From: a virus
Strand: one strand, 5' to 3'
Length of the DNA: 26,214 bases
IMG/VR virus record: IMGVR_UViG_3300025435_000076
Span: 1-26,214 of that record
Shown here: positions 19,598 to 26,214 of the stretch, one piece after another
Position numbering within the stretch: position 1 is the first letter of the stretch
Layout of the letters: every line of letters starts with the position of its first letter
Notes under the pieces: generated by a model
What the model was told of the DNA's origin: nothing
The model's database searches: none
The model's input: the letters and a program-made list of their open reading frames with translations, nothing else
Made by a program: the position numbers and the translations under genes

Positions 19598-21162
19598 GGG
19601 CTCGCTGTTCCGCGCTCATCACCGGCTTCAACCAACATCAGGACCTTACCTAACTGGTAATCGCCGCCTGATACGTTGGATTCAAACCGTAAGCGCATCT
19701 CACGTCTCTGTTCTCTCAGATCAATCTTGAGGGTGCCCGGCTGATAGATATACGGACCCGTGGTGACATCCACATCATCAGCGTATCCCTTGCCCGTCAC
19801 ATATAAGTTCATAGATTGATTTTGAACAAAATCGGGCTCAACCCGAATCAATCTTAGCCATCTATTCGCGCCTACTACGTCACTAGCGCCTGGCCCACCC
19901 GTCACTAAACCAATGTTGTTGGTCTCAAAGTAACTCTGCACCGCATCTACATTGGTCAAATAAACCATGTCTGTGCCGCTTTCGTGCTGCCAGTTCGTAT
20001 ATTTCCCGCTCGTATTCACTTCATTTCCAGCCCATATAGGCTTACGGAATACCTCAGAGAATGTACCGGCAGATCTGCGCGCACCTAATGCCTGTCCTGC
20101 ATCATACCAAGTTTGTTCACGGATATTATATATGATTGCATCATTACATTCAGTAGAATCCCCACGCGGGTAAAACCACCAGATCTCACCGTAGCGCGGG
20201 ACTTTTGTAACCCATACTTTCTGACGCTGATTATAGTTTAAGTTATCAAAGAAGTAGTTTTGATTAACTGTGTTTGGCATCTCCTGCACAACACCGTTAT
20301 ACATCAAGAATCTGTCTACGCCGCACCAGAAATATATGCCGTCATACTCAATCACACATGAGCTAGACATAATAGAGGTTTGTGACGAAATTAAGTCATA
20401 CCGCCAATAATAGGGAGCAGAACCTGTGAAAGTTACGCGGACTAGCGCGTCTAGAGCCCAGAATAGCCCCGCAGGAGAGGTTGTACCACCGCGTACAGGT
20501 AAACCCTTTACGATCTTACCTGTTGCTACGTTGTTGCTATTGGAGTCAGCAGAATTCCAGTCTTGGAAATTTCCCGCAGAGGAATTCTGAATCAGACCGT
20601 GATCACCATACACAAATAGGTACGGGTGAAGGATTACACATCCCCCAGAGACCGCAATCGTGTTACCCGTCGGGTTGGCACCGGAGGTGTCTTTAACGGC
20701 TGATAGAGACGACCCCGGAAAAGCACCGTAGAGCACAGGAGTACTAGTAGTGCTATCAATATTAGTAAGATTTTGCCCAGGGTGAGCAACGATGGTTTGA
20801 GTAGTTCCGTTCGTGTCATAACCAATATCAAATTGCCAAAGATTATTAGGACTTTGAGTAAAATCAGACAGCGTATATTGATACGGACCAGAACCTACGC
20901 CATCATCGTTATCGGTCTGCCATTGCTCTAATCCGTTGTTATACCCAGATACAACATAGTTTAGTCCGTTCTGAGAGGTCATAGTCATCCCGCGAGAGAT
21001 GTTTGTCCCATTCAGAAAAATACCCTTATAACCGCCTATCTTACGCGGACGACCACGCTGAAATCGCACCCACGAGCCATCCCGATAGGATGGAGCATCA
21101 AGCGTGGTTCCATCTCTCTGGATACCGGGCTTGATTTGTAGGGATATAACCTTGTCGGTCAA
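19594..21162 (-). CDS. Packaged-DNA stabilisation protein (P22 gp10-like), 522 aa
   Basis: The protein fits the phage stabilisation family of P22 gp10, a tail-hub component that closes the portal after packaging. It begins VISLQIKPGIQRDGTTLDAP, then YRDGSWVRFQRGRPRKIGGY, followed by beta-propeller-like repeats with many aromatic residues (IYFWCGVDRFLMYNGVVQEM and KVPRYGEIWWFYPRGDSTEC). This N-terminal layout of PG...RDG...VRFRxGxPxKIGG is characteristic. The start is TTG at 21162, overlapping the fibre stop as TTGA. This is the only coupled start in the window that replaces ATGA with TTGA. It is the strongest marker for a short-tailed virion. Confidence 0.85.
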   Translation of the reverse strand: MTDKVISLQIKPGIQRDGTTLDAPSYRDGSWVRFQRGRPRKIGGYKGIFLNGTNISRGMTMTSQNGLNYVVSGYNNGLEQWQTDNDDGVGSGPYQYTLSDFTQSPNNLWQFDIGYDTNGTTQTIVAHPGQNLTNIDSTTSTPVLYGAFPGSSLSAVKDTSGANPTGNTIAVSGGCVILHPYLFVYGDHGLIQNSSAGNFQDWNSADSNSNNVATGKIVKGLPVRGGTTSPAGLFWALDALVRVTFTGSAPYYWRYDLISSQTSIMSSSCVIEYDGIYFWCGVDRFLMYNGVVQEMPNTVNQNYFFDNLNYNQRQKVWVTKVPRYGEIWWFYPRGDSTECNDAIIYNIREQTWYDAGQALGARRSAGTFSEVFRKPIWAGNEVNTSGKYTNWQHESGTDMVYLTNVDAVQSYFETNNIGLVTGGPGASDVVGANRWLRLIRVEPDFVQNQSMNLYVTGKGYADDVDVTTGPYIYQPGTLKIDLREQRREMRLRFESNVSGGDYQLGKVLMLVEAGDERGTASP

Positions 21163-22373
21163 AATGTTCCCCCGCCTACTCCGGCTGGGAATGTCACACC
21201 AGTAGAGGAAAAGCTTGCAGACGTTGTTCCGCCAGAGCTAATTGACATCGTTCCGGCTGAAGGTAGGTATAAACCTGTATTAGTGCTGCCTGAAAAGTTC
21301 AGAGAAGGACTAGCAGCAGATCCATTGCCTAAAGTAAGGCTAGTAATCGTGCTTAAAGAGGCCGTAGACGCGTTATAGACGTTTGTACCATCACAGATGG
21401 CTATAACTGTCTGGTTCTGCGGCAAAACGACTGTAGAGCCTCCAATCGCAGAGGTTCTGAATGTTAGGGTAAACGCACCAGTTGTATTATTCTGGAGCGA
21501 ATAGAGCTGTACCGTAGATGGCAAGATAACCGTACAGTTAGAAGTCAGCGTTCCGTAATATTCCTGAATCGCATTCTGACCTTCCACGCTTGTCAGCGTT
21601 ACCGTCCCGCCTGTTACTAGCTTAGACAGAATGGTGAAGTTAAACTGTGAGGGTAATGACGATCCAAACGAGTTAAATCCTGATCCAGAACAGACAATTA
21701 CGATAGATTGCGTAAGTTGAAGCTGAATAGACGCAGATCCATCAATTAAGTCTGTACCCTGACAGGCAATCGTTAAGATTCCAGATCCGTTGTTGCGGAT
21801 CATCACAAACCAGTTATTACCCACTCCAGATGATGGCAAGGTAACTGTACCTACACCCGCATCCCAGACTATGAAAGAGGCTCTATCAGCCGCTGACAGC
21901 GTTCTGGCACTATAAGTAGCAGAATAGTTATAGGCTTGGTTAAGCGTTGTGCCGATTGGCGTTAATCCATAACCAGCCAAAGAAGAAGCATTGGCAGAAG
22001 AGGTACCAGCACCAAATGTAACAATAGACCAGGTACCAGCAAGAGTAGTATTGTCAGTGACATAGATATATTCCGCCATTCCCGATGAAATCGAGATAAT
22101 TGTCCCTAAACTGTTATCCAAAACAGTAAAGGGATTGGATCCTACGTTACGGATAATAGTCGCCTGACCCACCGAGACTTCGGTAGCAGGAGGCATAATC
22201 AGATTTAATCCGGCTGTGGAAGCGGTTACTTCTACAATATTCGCAACAACCGAATTGGTATTACCATTGACTGGCCACTGCAAATAAGTATCCGCAGTAA
22301 TAGATAGCTTCTCGTATCCTACTTGTGAGGGGCTGATTGTTTGACCAGTGAACGGAGAGGTATACGAGGTCAT
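21159..22373 (-). CDS. Tail fibre/virion surface-like protein, 404 aa
   Basis: The protein is rich in Ser, Thr, Gly and Asn and is predicted to be all beta. It has repeated strands like GTVTLPSSGVGNNWFVMIRN and NATIIRNVGSNPF-type units, and ends with SLNFSGSTNTGLYLPSAGTM followed by SISSGGTTSASFSSTGVTF. The NTGLY...GT(M/V)xIS.GG...F element is common near the end of phage tail-fibre proteins. There is no intramolecular chaperone after it. I place the start at 22373 (MTSYTSPFTGQTI), because the longer frame overlaps the adaptor gene. A receptor-contact role is inferred. Its position between adaptor and gp10-like genes is unusual for a main fibre. Confidence 0.7.
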   Translation of the reverse strand: MTSYTSPFTGQTISPSQVGYEKLSITADTYLQWPVNGNTNSVVANIVEVTASTAGLNLIMPPATEVSVGQATIIRNVGSNPFTVLDNSLGTIISISSGMAEYIYVTDNTTLAGTWSIVTFGAGTSSANASSLAGYGLTPIGTTLNQAYNYSATYSARTLSAADRASFIVWDAGVGTVTLPSSGVGNNWFVMIRNNGSGILTIACQGTDLIDGSASIQLQLTQSIVIVCSGSGFNSFGSSLPSQFNFTILSKLVTGGTVTLTSVEGQNAIQEYYGTLTSNCTVILPSTVQLYSLQNNTTGAFTLTFRTSAIGGSTVVLPQNQTVIAICDGTNVYNASTASLSTITSLTLGNGSAASPSLNFSGSTNTGLYLPSAGTMSISSGGTTSASFSSTGVTFPAGVGGGTF

Positions 22374-22374
22374 A

Positions 22375-23010
22375 TTAGGAATCCAGTGCCACAGCCTGGC
22401 GATCCGCAATTCGAGTAACATCCTCGGCTTTCAGCGCTTGCATGGCTTGATCGTATTTTTGTTGGAAAATCTGACGCTGATCGTCTTTTAAGAACATCTG
22501 CGCCTGTAATAGCGTCCCAAATAACATCACATTAGGCGCATTCGTAGTCAACCAGTTGGTCTGATTGGTAGAGGAAAGCGGAGCTATACGCTCGTAATAC
22601 AACACTTCAAATTTATAATTCTTGTCCGGCATAGGAGCTAAGATCCACCAGTCATAGTTATAATCAGCATAGAACTGAGGATAACCTGTTACTGTCGCAT
22701 CCGGCGCATATTCCAGAATATATTCATATTTACGCAATAAAACAGGTTGCTTGATGCCGTTTACAGTTACGTTGAAAGAAACTGTCTTCCTCCAACGGGC
22801 GGGCTTCTGCAAAAGATTGTTCCCGCCTAATATCTGGCCTTCAGCAACCTGTAACTGACCTAGCGTCTTAATTTGCTGGGCAACCTCATACTCACATAGC
22901 GTAATGAATGTGGGAATTTGGTTAATAGTAGCCTGATCCGAACGCTCCAAATATTGAAGAACGGTATCCGTCAAACTGCTGTATGTCATTACCCAGCTGG
23001 GAGTTGTCAT
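22375..23010 (-). CDS. Tail adaptor (head-tail joining) protein, 211 aa
   Basis: The protein is a likely adaptor, related to phage adaptor families (P22 gp4-like or T7 gp11-like roles) that link portal and tail. MTYSSLTDTVLQYLERSDQA, then LITLCEYEVAQ-type helices and a strand-rich centre with GGNNLLQKPARWRKTVSFNV and YPQFYADYNYDWWILAPMPD, then FEVLYYERIAPLSSTNQTNW and helices near the end, are characteristic. The LP..WR..(K/R)...(D/N)W...P.P pattern is typical of this family. The Shine-Dalgarno site is poor. The gene is followed 1 bp later by the fibre-like gene. Confidence 0.75.
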   Translation of the reverse strand: MTTPSWVMTYSSLTDTVLQYLERSDQATINQIPTFITLCEYEVAQQIKTLGQLQVAEGQILGGNNLLQKPARWRKTVSFNVTVNGIKQPVLLRKYEYILEYAPDATVTGYPQFYADYNYDWWILAPMPDKNYKFEVLYYERIAPLSSTNQTNWLTTNAPNVMLFGTLLQAQMFLKDDQRQIFQQKYDQAMQALKAEDVTRIADRQAVALDS

Positions 23011-23016
23011 TTTACT

Positions 23017-23976
23017 TTACACTTCAATTAGTTCGCCCCTAAACTCTATCACATTTTCATCCCACTTGCGAACGAGTTCGGGTGACAACATCTTGCCATT
23101 CTTAAAAGTCAATACCGCAAATCCACTGCACCAGTTCACGGGATTTCCTTCAGTATAATCAATAAACTGTGGGCCGTAAGGATCAGCCAAAGTACCTGTG
23201 TCCACACCATAACGCCGACCATTATAGTCAGAGAACGGAGTTACTTTTAATTGGTGTAAATGTCCTGTCACAATTGACTTACCGGCGTTGATTGTATTAT
23301 TCCAAGTCGCATGAGCCCCGCCCTTCCAGCGATGCTTCACCACAACTTCGTCATTGATCCAACACGACCAGCAAGCCTTCCATTCAGGGAAGTGATCCTT
23401 AAGGTGGAATCCGTCTACGCCCTGAAACTGGGGCACTTGTGAGGCCAAGAAGGTCTCATAGCGCGAGTCGTGATTACCTAGAGGCCAGATCAATCTACAT
23501 CCCCTTGGAGCGATGTCAGAGATCTCCATAAGCCGTTCTGTTACAACTCTTAGCTCATCTATCACAGTAGGCTTAGAGTCCCAGCCTATGCGCGGATGAC
23601 GCGATATACCCGCACCATCAAACGCATCGCCATTGTTAATAATCGCAACAGGCTTTAATTTCTTAATCATCTTCAACAGACCCAAATGAGCCGTTGAAAT
23701 CATATCTGGGTAGTAATGCGCATCTGAAAAGACAATGACAGACCCATTCAATACTTCAAGGTCTACGCGTCCTTCATGGGTTTTAACAGTAATAGGGGCT
23801 CTTCTGTCAGTTCTTAAAGGAGCAAAAGTATTTAACTCAATACCTTTAATTTTTAGATCATTGCGGTAATTATAAACGTGCCTGACTGTCACTCCCAACT
23901 CTTTCGCTACTAAGGTGGGAGATCCCAGACGGTTCCATGCTTCAACAAACTTTTCTTGCGTCTCAAGCTGCGTCAT
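23017..23976 (-). CDS. Calcineurin-like metallophosphatase with N-terminal HTH, 319 aa
   Basis: The metal-binding motifs are complete: SDAHYY (Asp85, His87), NNGDAFD (Asp117), GNHD (168-170), His215 and GHLHQ (239-241). This marks a calcineurin-like phosphoesterase. The first 40 residues form a predicted HTH with SPTLVAKELGVTVRHVYNYR. Phages carry this HTH-phosphatase fusion near structural genes; its substrate is unknown, with DNA-end or cyclic-nucleotide hydrolysis as possibilities. A terminator stands directly before the gene, so expression may depend on read-through. AAGGG precedes the ATG. Confidence 0.85.
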   Translation of the reverse strand: MTQLETQEKFVEAWNRLGSPTLVAKELGVTVRHVYNYRNDLKIKGIELNTFAPLRTDRRAPITVKTHEGRVDLEVLNGSVIVFSDAHYYPDMISTAHLGLLKMIKKLKPVAIINNGDAFDGAGISRHPRIGWDSKPTVIDELRVVTERLMEISDIAPRGCRLIWPLGNHDSRYETFLASQVPQFQGVDGFHLKDHFPEWKACWSCWINDEVVVKHRWKGGAHATWNNTINAGKSIVTGHLHQLKVTPFSDYNGRRYGVDTGTLADPYGPQFIDYTEGNPVNWCSGFAVLTFKNGKMLSPELVRKWDENVIEFRGELIEV

Positions 23977-23989
23977 TATGAACCCTTAT

Positions 23990-24012
23990 AAAAAAAGGCA
24001 CCGTAGTGCCTT
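23990..24012 (-). terminator. Rho-independent terminator after the lysis cassette
   Basis: On the minus strand AAGGCAC-TACG-GTGCCTT is followed by a run of T residues. The stem is perfect and the loop is of the stable UACG type. It lies 6 bp after the endolysin stop and ends about 15 bp before the metallophosphatase start, leaving no room for a full promoter between the two. Confidence 0.9.
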
Positions 24013-24017
24013 CTTGG

Positions 24018-24455
24018 TTATGAATAGTAGCGAACGCCACCCTTATCAATTATGAGTGCTTGACGTCTGGGCGTATCACCCTCATGGTTAGGCACAGAGA
24101 TGTGCGTCCACGAGTTAAACTCTCTAATCACTTGGTCAAACTGTAGATCAGAGGCGATTACAGCCTGTACAACCTCATCAGGGGTCATTCCTGGTACTCT
24201 GATATCAGCCGCACATCCTAAACGATGCTGCGAGGTATCCTTGGATCCTACAGCGTCATTTACCTTCTTAGAGCGATAAGCCGAGTTAATCATAACAGGC
24301 TTGCCGCCTAACATATCCTTGACCTGCTCCAGAAACGCCGATAGGCGCGTCAGGTTCGCTAATTCGCCTTCGGTTGGGATGTTATCCCATCCATTGCGTA
24401 CAGCCACGTCAGAATGAGTCATTTCCTCGTAGGAAAAGTGTTCGCTTAATTGCAT
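24018..24455 (-). CDS. Endolysin, M15-type peptidase, 145 aa
   Basis: The protein is an M15 (peptidase_M15_3-like) zinc D,D- or L,D-peptidase that cuts peptidoglycan cross-links. INSAYRSKKVNDAVG (56-70) precedes the zinc motif HRLGCAADI with His77 and Asp84, and WTHIS supplies His118. These three residues hold the zinc in this family. The start MQLSEHFSYEEMTHSDVAVR is typical of phage members. There is no signal peptide, so a holin is needed for release, and the previous gene supplies a candidate. GGAG is eight bases before the ATG, inside the end of the holin gene. Confidence 0.92.
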   Translation of the reverse strand: MQLSEHFSYEEMTHSDVAVRNGWDNIPTEGELANLTRLSAFLEQVKDMLGGKPVMINSAYRSKKVNDAVGSKDTSQHRLGCAADIRVPGMTPDEVVQAVIASDLQFDQVIREFNSWTHISVPNHEGDTPRRQALIIDKGGVRYYS

Positions 24456-24456
24456 A

Positions 24457-24780
24457 TTATTCTCCGCAATCTATGGGTTGGGGTGTGCCCGTGGGCACAG
24501 TATTTACAGGTACACTTTTAGTGCCCGTGGGCATTGTGCCCATAGGCATAGATTGATGCAGTAACTCGTCTTTATGCTGACTGCCGGCTGAGGACCCAAA
24601 GTAAAAAGAAACAACCTGCTCACACTTGGCTGATAAATACCCCATCAGAGTACCAGCCAGTACAGAATCAACCTTGGTTAATCCAAACAAAGTCATTCCT
24701 GCCGTAACTAGAAAGGTTACTACTATCAGTAACGCTAACCCGTACAGAAAGAAGAAGTGTGTTTTCTTATCATCAGACAT
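24457..24780 (-). CDS. Holin-like protein with repeat-derived C-terminal tail, 107 aa
   Basis: Two hydrophobic segments, residues 8-28 (HFFFLYGLALLIVVTFLVTA) and about 37-62 (SVLAGTLMGYLSAKCEQVVS, then FYFGSSAG), resemble a common phage holin or holin-like family that ends with a YFGSSAGS motif. It is directly upstream of the endolysin gene by one base. The last 30 residues (SMPMGTMPTGTKSVPVNTVP, then TGTPQP) are built from several copies of the dispersed repeat. This tail does not belong to the family and looks acquired. Inner-membrane pore formation is inferred. Confidence 0.75.
   Translation of the reverse strand: MSDDKKTHFFFLYGLALLIVVTFLVTAGMTLFGLTKVDSVLAGTLMGYLSAKCEQVVSFYFGSSAGSQHKDELLHQSMPMGTMPTGTKSVPVNTVPTGTPQPIDCGE
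24486..24548. repeat. Dispersed near-palindrome copies 4-6, clustered in the holin gene
   Basis: Exact copies lie at 24486-24497 and 24522-24533 and a variant TGCCCATAGGCA at 24537-24548, with ACTTTTA (24514-24520) between the first two. Together they encode the MPMGTMPTGTKSVPVNTVPT tail. This cluster is the densest in the window and suggests local duplication. Confidence 0.65.
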
Positions 24781-24947
24781 TAAATCGTCTTGTACCAGTT
24801 GCGGAGAATGTTAAAGGTCTCTAATGGTAGAGACTCATCATCTAGTTCGTTTAGCGCTTTACGAATTTCATCCGCTCTTTTTGTAAGATCTACTATCTTT
24901 TGATGAAGCTCTTCTAACTCCATCTGATAAATCTCTTTAGCGCTCAT
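24780..24947 (-). CDS. Small coiled-coil protein of the lysis region, 55 aa
   Basis: This short gene encodes MSAKEIYQMELEELHQKIVD, then LTKRADEIRKALNELDDESL and a tail ending ILRNWYKTI. It is a soluble coiled coil of about 40 residues. It overlaps the membrane-protein gene upstream by ATGA and the holin-like gene downstream by TAATG. It lacks a signal or membrane segment. Position suggests a regulator or partner of the holin, but no evidence shows this. Confidence 0.6.
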   Translation of the reverse strand: MSAKEIYQMELEELHQKIVDLTKRADEIRKALNELDDESLPLETFNILRNWYKTI

Positions 24948-25090
24948 TTTTTGTTCCATAGCTCAAATAATGTCTTGATCTTTTCTTCTAGTACATTAAT
25001 TCGTACATCCATCTTGGCTAACACAATCACCAAGGTGATGAATCCAAGCAATACTGGCCAAATCTTTACTAAGAGGTCTAAGGTGTCCAT
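24944..25090 (-). CDS. Small membrane protein with coiled coil, 48 aa
   Basis: Residues 8-26 (KIWPVLLGFITLVIVLAK) form one membrane segment. The tail (MDVRINVLEEKIKTLFELWN) is an amphipathic helix. The gene overlaps its neighbours as TAATG upstream and ATGA downstream. The layout of a short N-terminal anchor with a coiled coil resembles a reduced i-spanin or antiholin. Its place in a tandem of small membrane proteins before the endolysin supports a lysis role. No o-spanin is recognised. Confidence 0.6.
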   Translation of the reverse strand: MDTLDLLVKIWPVLLGFITLVIVLAKMDVRINVLEEKIKTLFELWNKK

Positions 25091-25323
25091 TATTTGTCTG
25101 CCTTAGCGTCTAATTTATCAATAATCCGCTCCAAGGTAGACTTAATGTCTGCTAGAGCGTCTTTGAAATCTTCCTTTCTTACATACTTCTCACCTATGTG
25201 GTGATCTAGGTCTTTAAGATCATTCTTAAGGTCTCTGATCGCTTCCCACATGGTTTTCAGAACCCAACCGGCTAACGAACCAAATACTGCAAATGCTATG
25301 TCAATCAGGCTCTGAAATTCCAT
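25090..25323 (-). CDS. Conserved phage membrane protein with coiled coil, 77 aa
   Basis: The protein starts MEFQSLIDIAFAVFGSLAGW with a hydrophobic segment at 6-22, then VLKTMWEAIRDLKNDLKDLD and HHIGEKYVRKEDFKDALADI. This pattern (membrane anchor, W(E/D)A(I/V)xDL, then EKYV(R/K)(K/R)(E/D)DF) is widespread among phages in lysis regions and is often labelled holin or hypothetical. It overlaps the next gene by TAATG. It is probably the first gene of the lysis cassette. A spanin or holin function is inferred. Confidence 0.75.
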   Translation of the reverse strand: MEFQSLIDIAFAVFGSLAGWVLKTMWEAIRDLKNDLKDLDHHIGEKYVRKEDFKDALADIKSTLERIIDKLDAKADK

Positions 25324-25346
25324 TTTTAGTCATTCCGTAGGATGTT

Positions 25347-25532
25347 TTAGTCGAAACCACGCAAGGTCTTAGCTAGACGGGCACGTTGGCCTGTCTTGCC
25401 TGGAGCCTTAGCGGCTTTGTTAAGCTTCTTGAGAGGAATCTTCTTCCCCTCAGGAACTCCCAACTCTTCCCTCAACATCCCACGGTGAGCAGGTTCAATA
25501 GCTTCTTGAATCCACTTTTTTGACTTAGCCAT
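25347..25532 (-). CDS. Conserved basic phage protein, 61 aa
   Basis: The protein reads MAKSKKWIQEAIEPAHRGML, then REELGVPEGKKIPLKKLNKA and a final KPGKTGQRARLAKTL. The order W(I)xxAI...P(G/H)xL(R/E)xxLGV.(E)G.KIP...L..A...G..G.RA.LA.TL is a common family in phage structural regions, of unknown role. It is basic throughout and might bind DNA or a virion protein. The Shine-Dalgarno site is unclear. Confidence 0.75.
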   Translation of the reverse strand: MAKSKKWIQEAIEPAHRGMLREELGVPEGKKIPLKKLNKAAKAPGKTGQRARLAKTLRGFD

Positions 25533-25535
25533 AAT

Positions 25536-26009
25536 TTATACTTGCGTTGTAGTTAAAGCAGCTACTTGTGTTGTATCCAAAGATGCAACTTGTGTAGTGT
25601 CTACAGCAGCGATTTGCGTTGTATCAACAGGAGGCGTTGCTTGTAATGCGGCAACTTGGTCTGTTGTCAATGCAACGGTTTGATCTGTTGTCAAAGCAGC
25701 AGCCTGATCAGTAGTCATAACCAAAAGCTGACTTGTGGTCATTGCAGCTACTTGATCAGAAGTTAATGCAGCTACTTGATCTGTAGATAATGTAGCAACA
25801 GTATCTGTAGGCAATGCTGCAACATCATCTGTGCTCATTGTTGTTACATCAACAGTATCATCAGAATCGCTAGAATCATCTTGATCATCAGAATCATCTC
25901 CGATCAATCCTAATTTTTCAGACAAGTAATCCACAAAAGCCTGGATTTCTTCTTTGACTTCGCTTTGGAATTCCGCCAAGTGATCTTGAATCTCTTGAAG
26001 TATACTCAT
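25536..26009 (-). CDS. Octapeptide-repeat protein, 157 aa
   Basis: After a helical N-terminus (MSILQEIQDHLAEFQSEVKE) and an Asp/Ser-rich linker (about 38-58), eight tandem octapeptides run from residue 59 to 122 with consensus (S/T)TDQVAAL. A proline-containing break (123-128) and three further units with (D)TTQVA(A/S)L end the protein. Such TTxQVxAL repeats are known from large bacterial secreted or adhesion-like proteins, where they form regular solenoids. In a phage it may be a fibre or decoration protein, or interact with the host surface. A GAGG site precedes the ATG. Copy number may vary through slippage. Confidence 0.75.
   Translation of the reverse strand: MSILQEIQDHLAEFQSEVKEEIQAFVDYLSEKLGLIGDDSDDQDDSSDSDDTVDVTTMSTDDVAALPTDTVATLSTDQVAALTSDQVAAMTTSQLLVMTTDQAAALTTDQTVALTTDQVAALQATPPVDTTQIAAVDTTQVASLDTTQVAALTTTQV
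25539..25835 (-). repeat. Imperfect 24-bp tandem coding repeats
   Basis: The region encodes eleven full octapeptide units and one partial, matching a 24-bp period. Third-position differences between units show that the array has diverged at DNA level while the peptide pattern is kept, with an 18-bp interruption after the eighth unit. Confidence 0.75.
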
Positions 26010-26018
26010 AATAGCCTC

Positions 26019-26198
26019 TTAGTTGGTAGAACTAGGTGCGGTATCAGGAGCAGCAGGAGCCTCTACTGGCTCAGGAAACTGCCCATTTGCTTCTTGCTGA
26101 ACTGCGGCAATAAAACCCTGCACTTCAACAAAGGGTTGCTTACCCAAGTAACCTAAAATTGCGTTTACTAACTCTACTGATAAAGTGATTTTATCCAC
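26019..26198 (-). CDS. Small hypothetical protein, 59 aa
   Basis: A GTG-initiated gene encodes MDKITLSVELVNAILGYLGK, then QPFVEVQGFIAAVQQEANGQ and a Pro/Ala-rich tail ending PDTAPSSTN. GGAG lies seven bases before the GTG. The first half is an amphipathic helix-turn-helix-like unit (LSVELVNAILGYLGKQPF) and the second is flexible. A family with a (L)VNAILGYLGxQP(F/Y).(E)V core occurs in phage genomes near structural genes; no role is known. It is directly upstream of the octapeptide-repeat gene. Confidence 0.6.
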   Translation of the reverse strand: MDKITLSVELVNAILGYLGKQPFVEVQGFIAAVQQEANGQFPEPVEAPAAPDTAPSSTN

Positions 26199-26214
26199 GT
26201 CTCTTCTCCATTGA

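Noticed and set aside
1-26214. CRISPR arrays, IS elements, rRNA, riboswitches, diversity-generating retroelement
   Set aside because: I saw no regular spaced repeats, transposase or reverse transcriptase motifs, or known aptamer cores. The only tandem array is the coding octapeptide repeat.

Overview
The window is part of a tailed double-stranded DNA bacteriophage genome (Caudoviricetes), most likely with a short-tailed, podovirus-like virion. The evidence is a P22 gp10-like packaged-DNA stabilisation protein next to a tail adaptor, several large low-complexity candidate ejection proteins, a tail-fibre-like protein, a lysis cassette with an M15 endolysin, and a phage replication/recombination set (SF2 helicase, Toprim primase, ParB-like protein, DUF669-type ssDNA-binding protein, RecB-like nuclease). 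I see no terminase, portal, capsid, integrase or rRNA. The head and packaging genes presumably lie outside the window. Good Shine-Dalgarno sites and sigma70-like promoters point to a Gram-negative host. An uncultured aquatic origin is a guess from family resemblance, not something the sequence proves.

Layout. (1) 1-2423, leftward: a DUF6321-like gene cut by the window edge, an acidic protein, a TPR-glycosyltransferase, tRNA-Thr(UGU) and two small genes. (2) 2424-3049: a gene-poor island with a 26-bp inverted repeat around a possible 32-residue zinc-ribbon ORF. (3) 3050-11032, leftward early region: many small genes, then Ref-like and HNH nucleases, a restriction-fold protein, primase, helicase, ParB-like protein and a Cro/YdaS-like repressor. 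Two internal promoters (near 4040 and 6220) share an unusual spacer and a dyad around the -10 box, so they look co-regulated. (4) 11033-11130: a divergent control region. (5) 11131-13368, rightward: a small gene, the ssDNA-binding protein, the exonuclease and four small genes. (6) 13402-26198, leftward late region. In transcription order it holds small genes, an octapeptide-repeat protein, a lysis cassette of small membrane proteins plus an M15 endolysin, a terminator, a metallophosphatase, the tail adaptor, the fibre-like protein, the gp10-like protein, and candidate ejection proteins. It ends at a terminator embedded in the last rightward gene.

Genes are packed tightly. ATGA, TGATG and TAATG stop/start overlaps are the rule, which implies translational coupling. 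Twelve genes or candidates below are short ORFs of 28 to 59 codons that I translated by hand.

The most unusual signal is a dispersed near-palindrome, TGCCC(A/G)(C/T)GGGCA. It occurs exactly five times, with two further variants. Each of the five exact copies lies inside a leftward gene in the same reading phase and encodes (V/M)P(V/T)G(T/R). The copies tend to sit in linkers or tails of otherwise unrelated proteins, and three are associated with ACTTTTA. This looks like a short element that spreads in frame within the genome.
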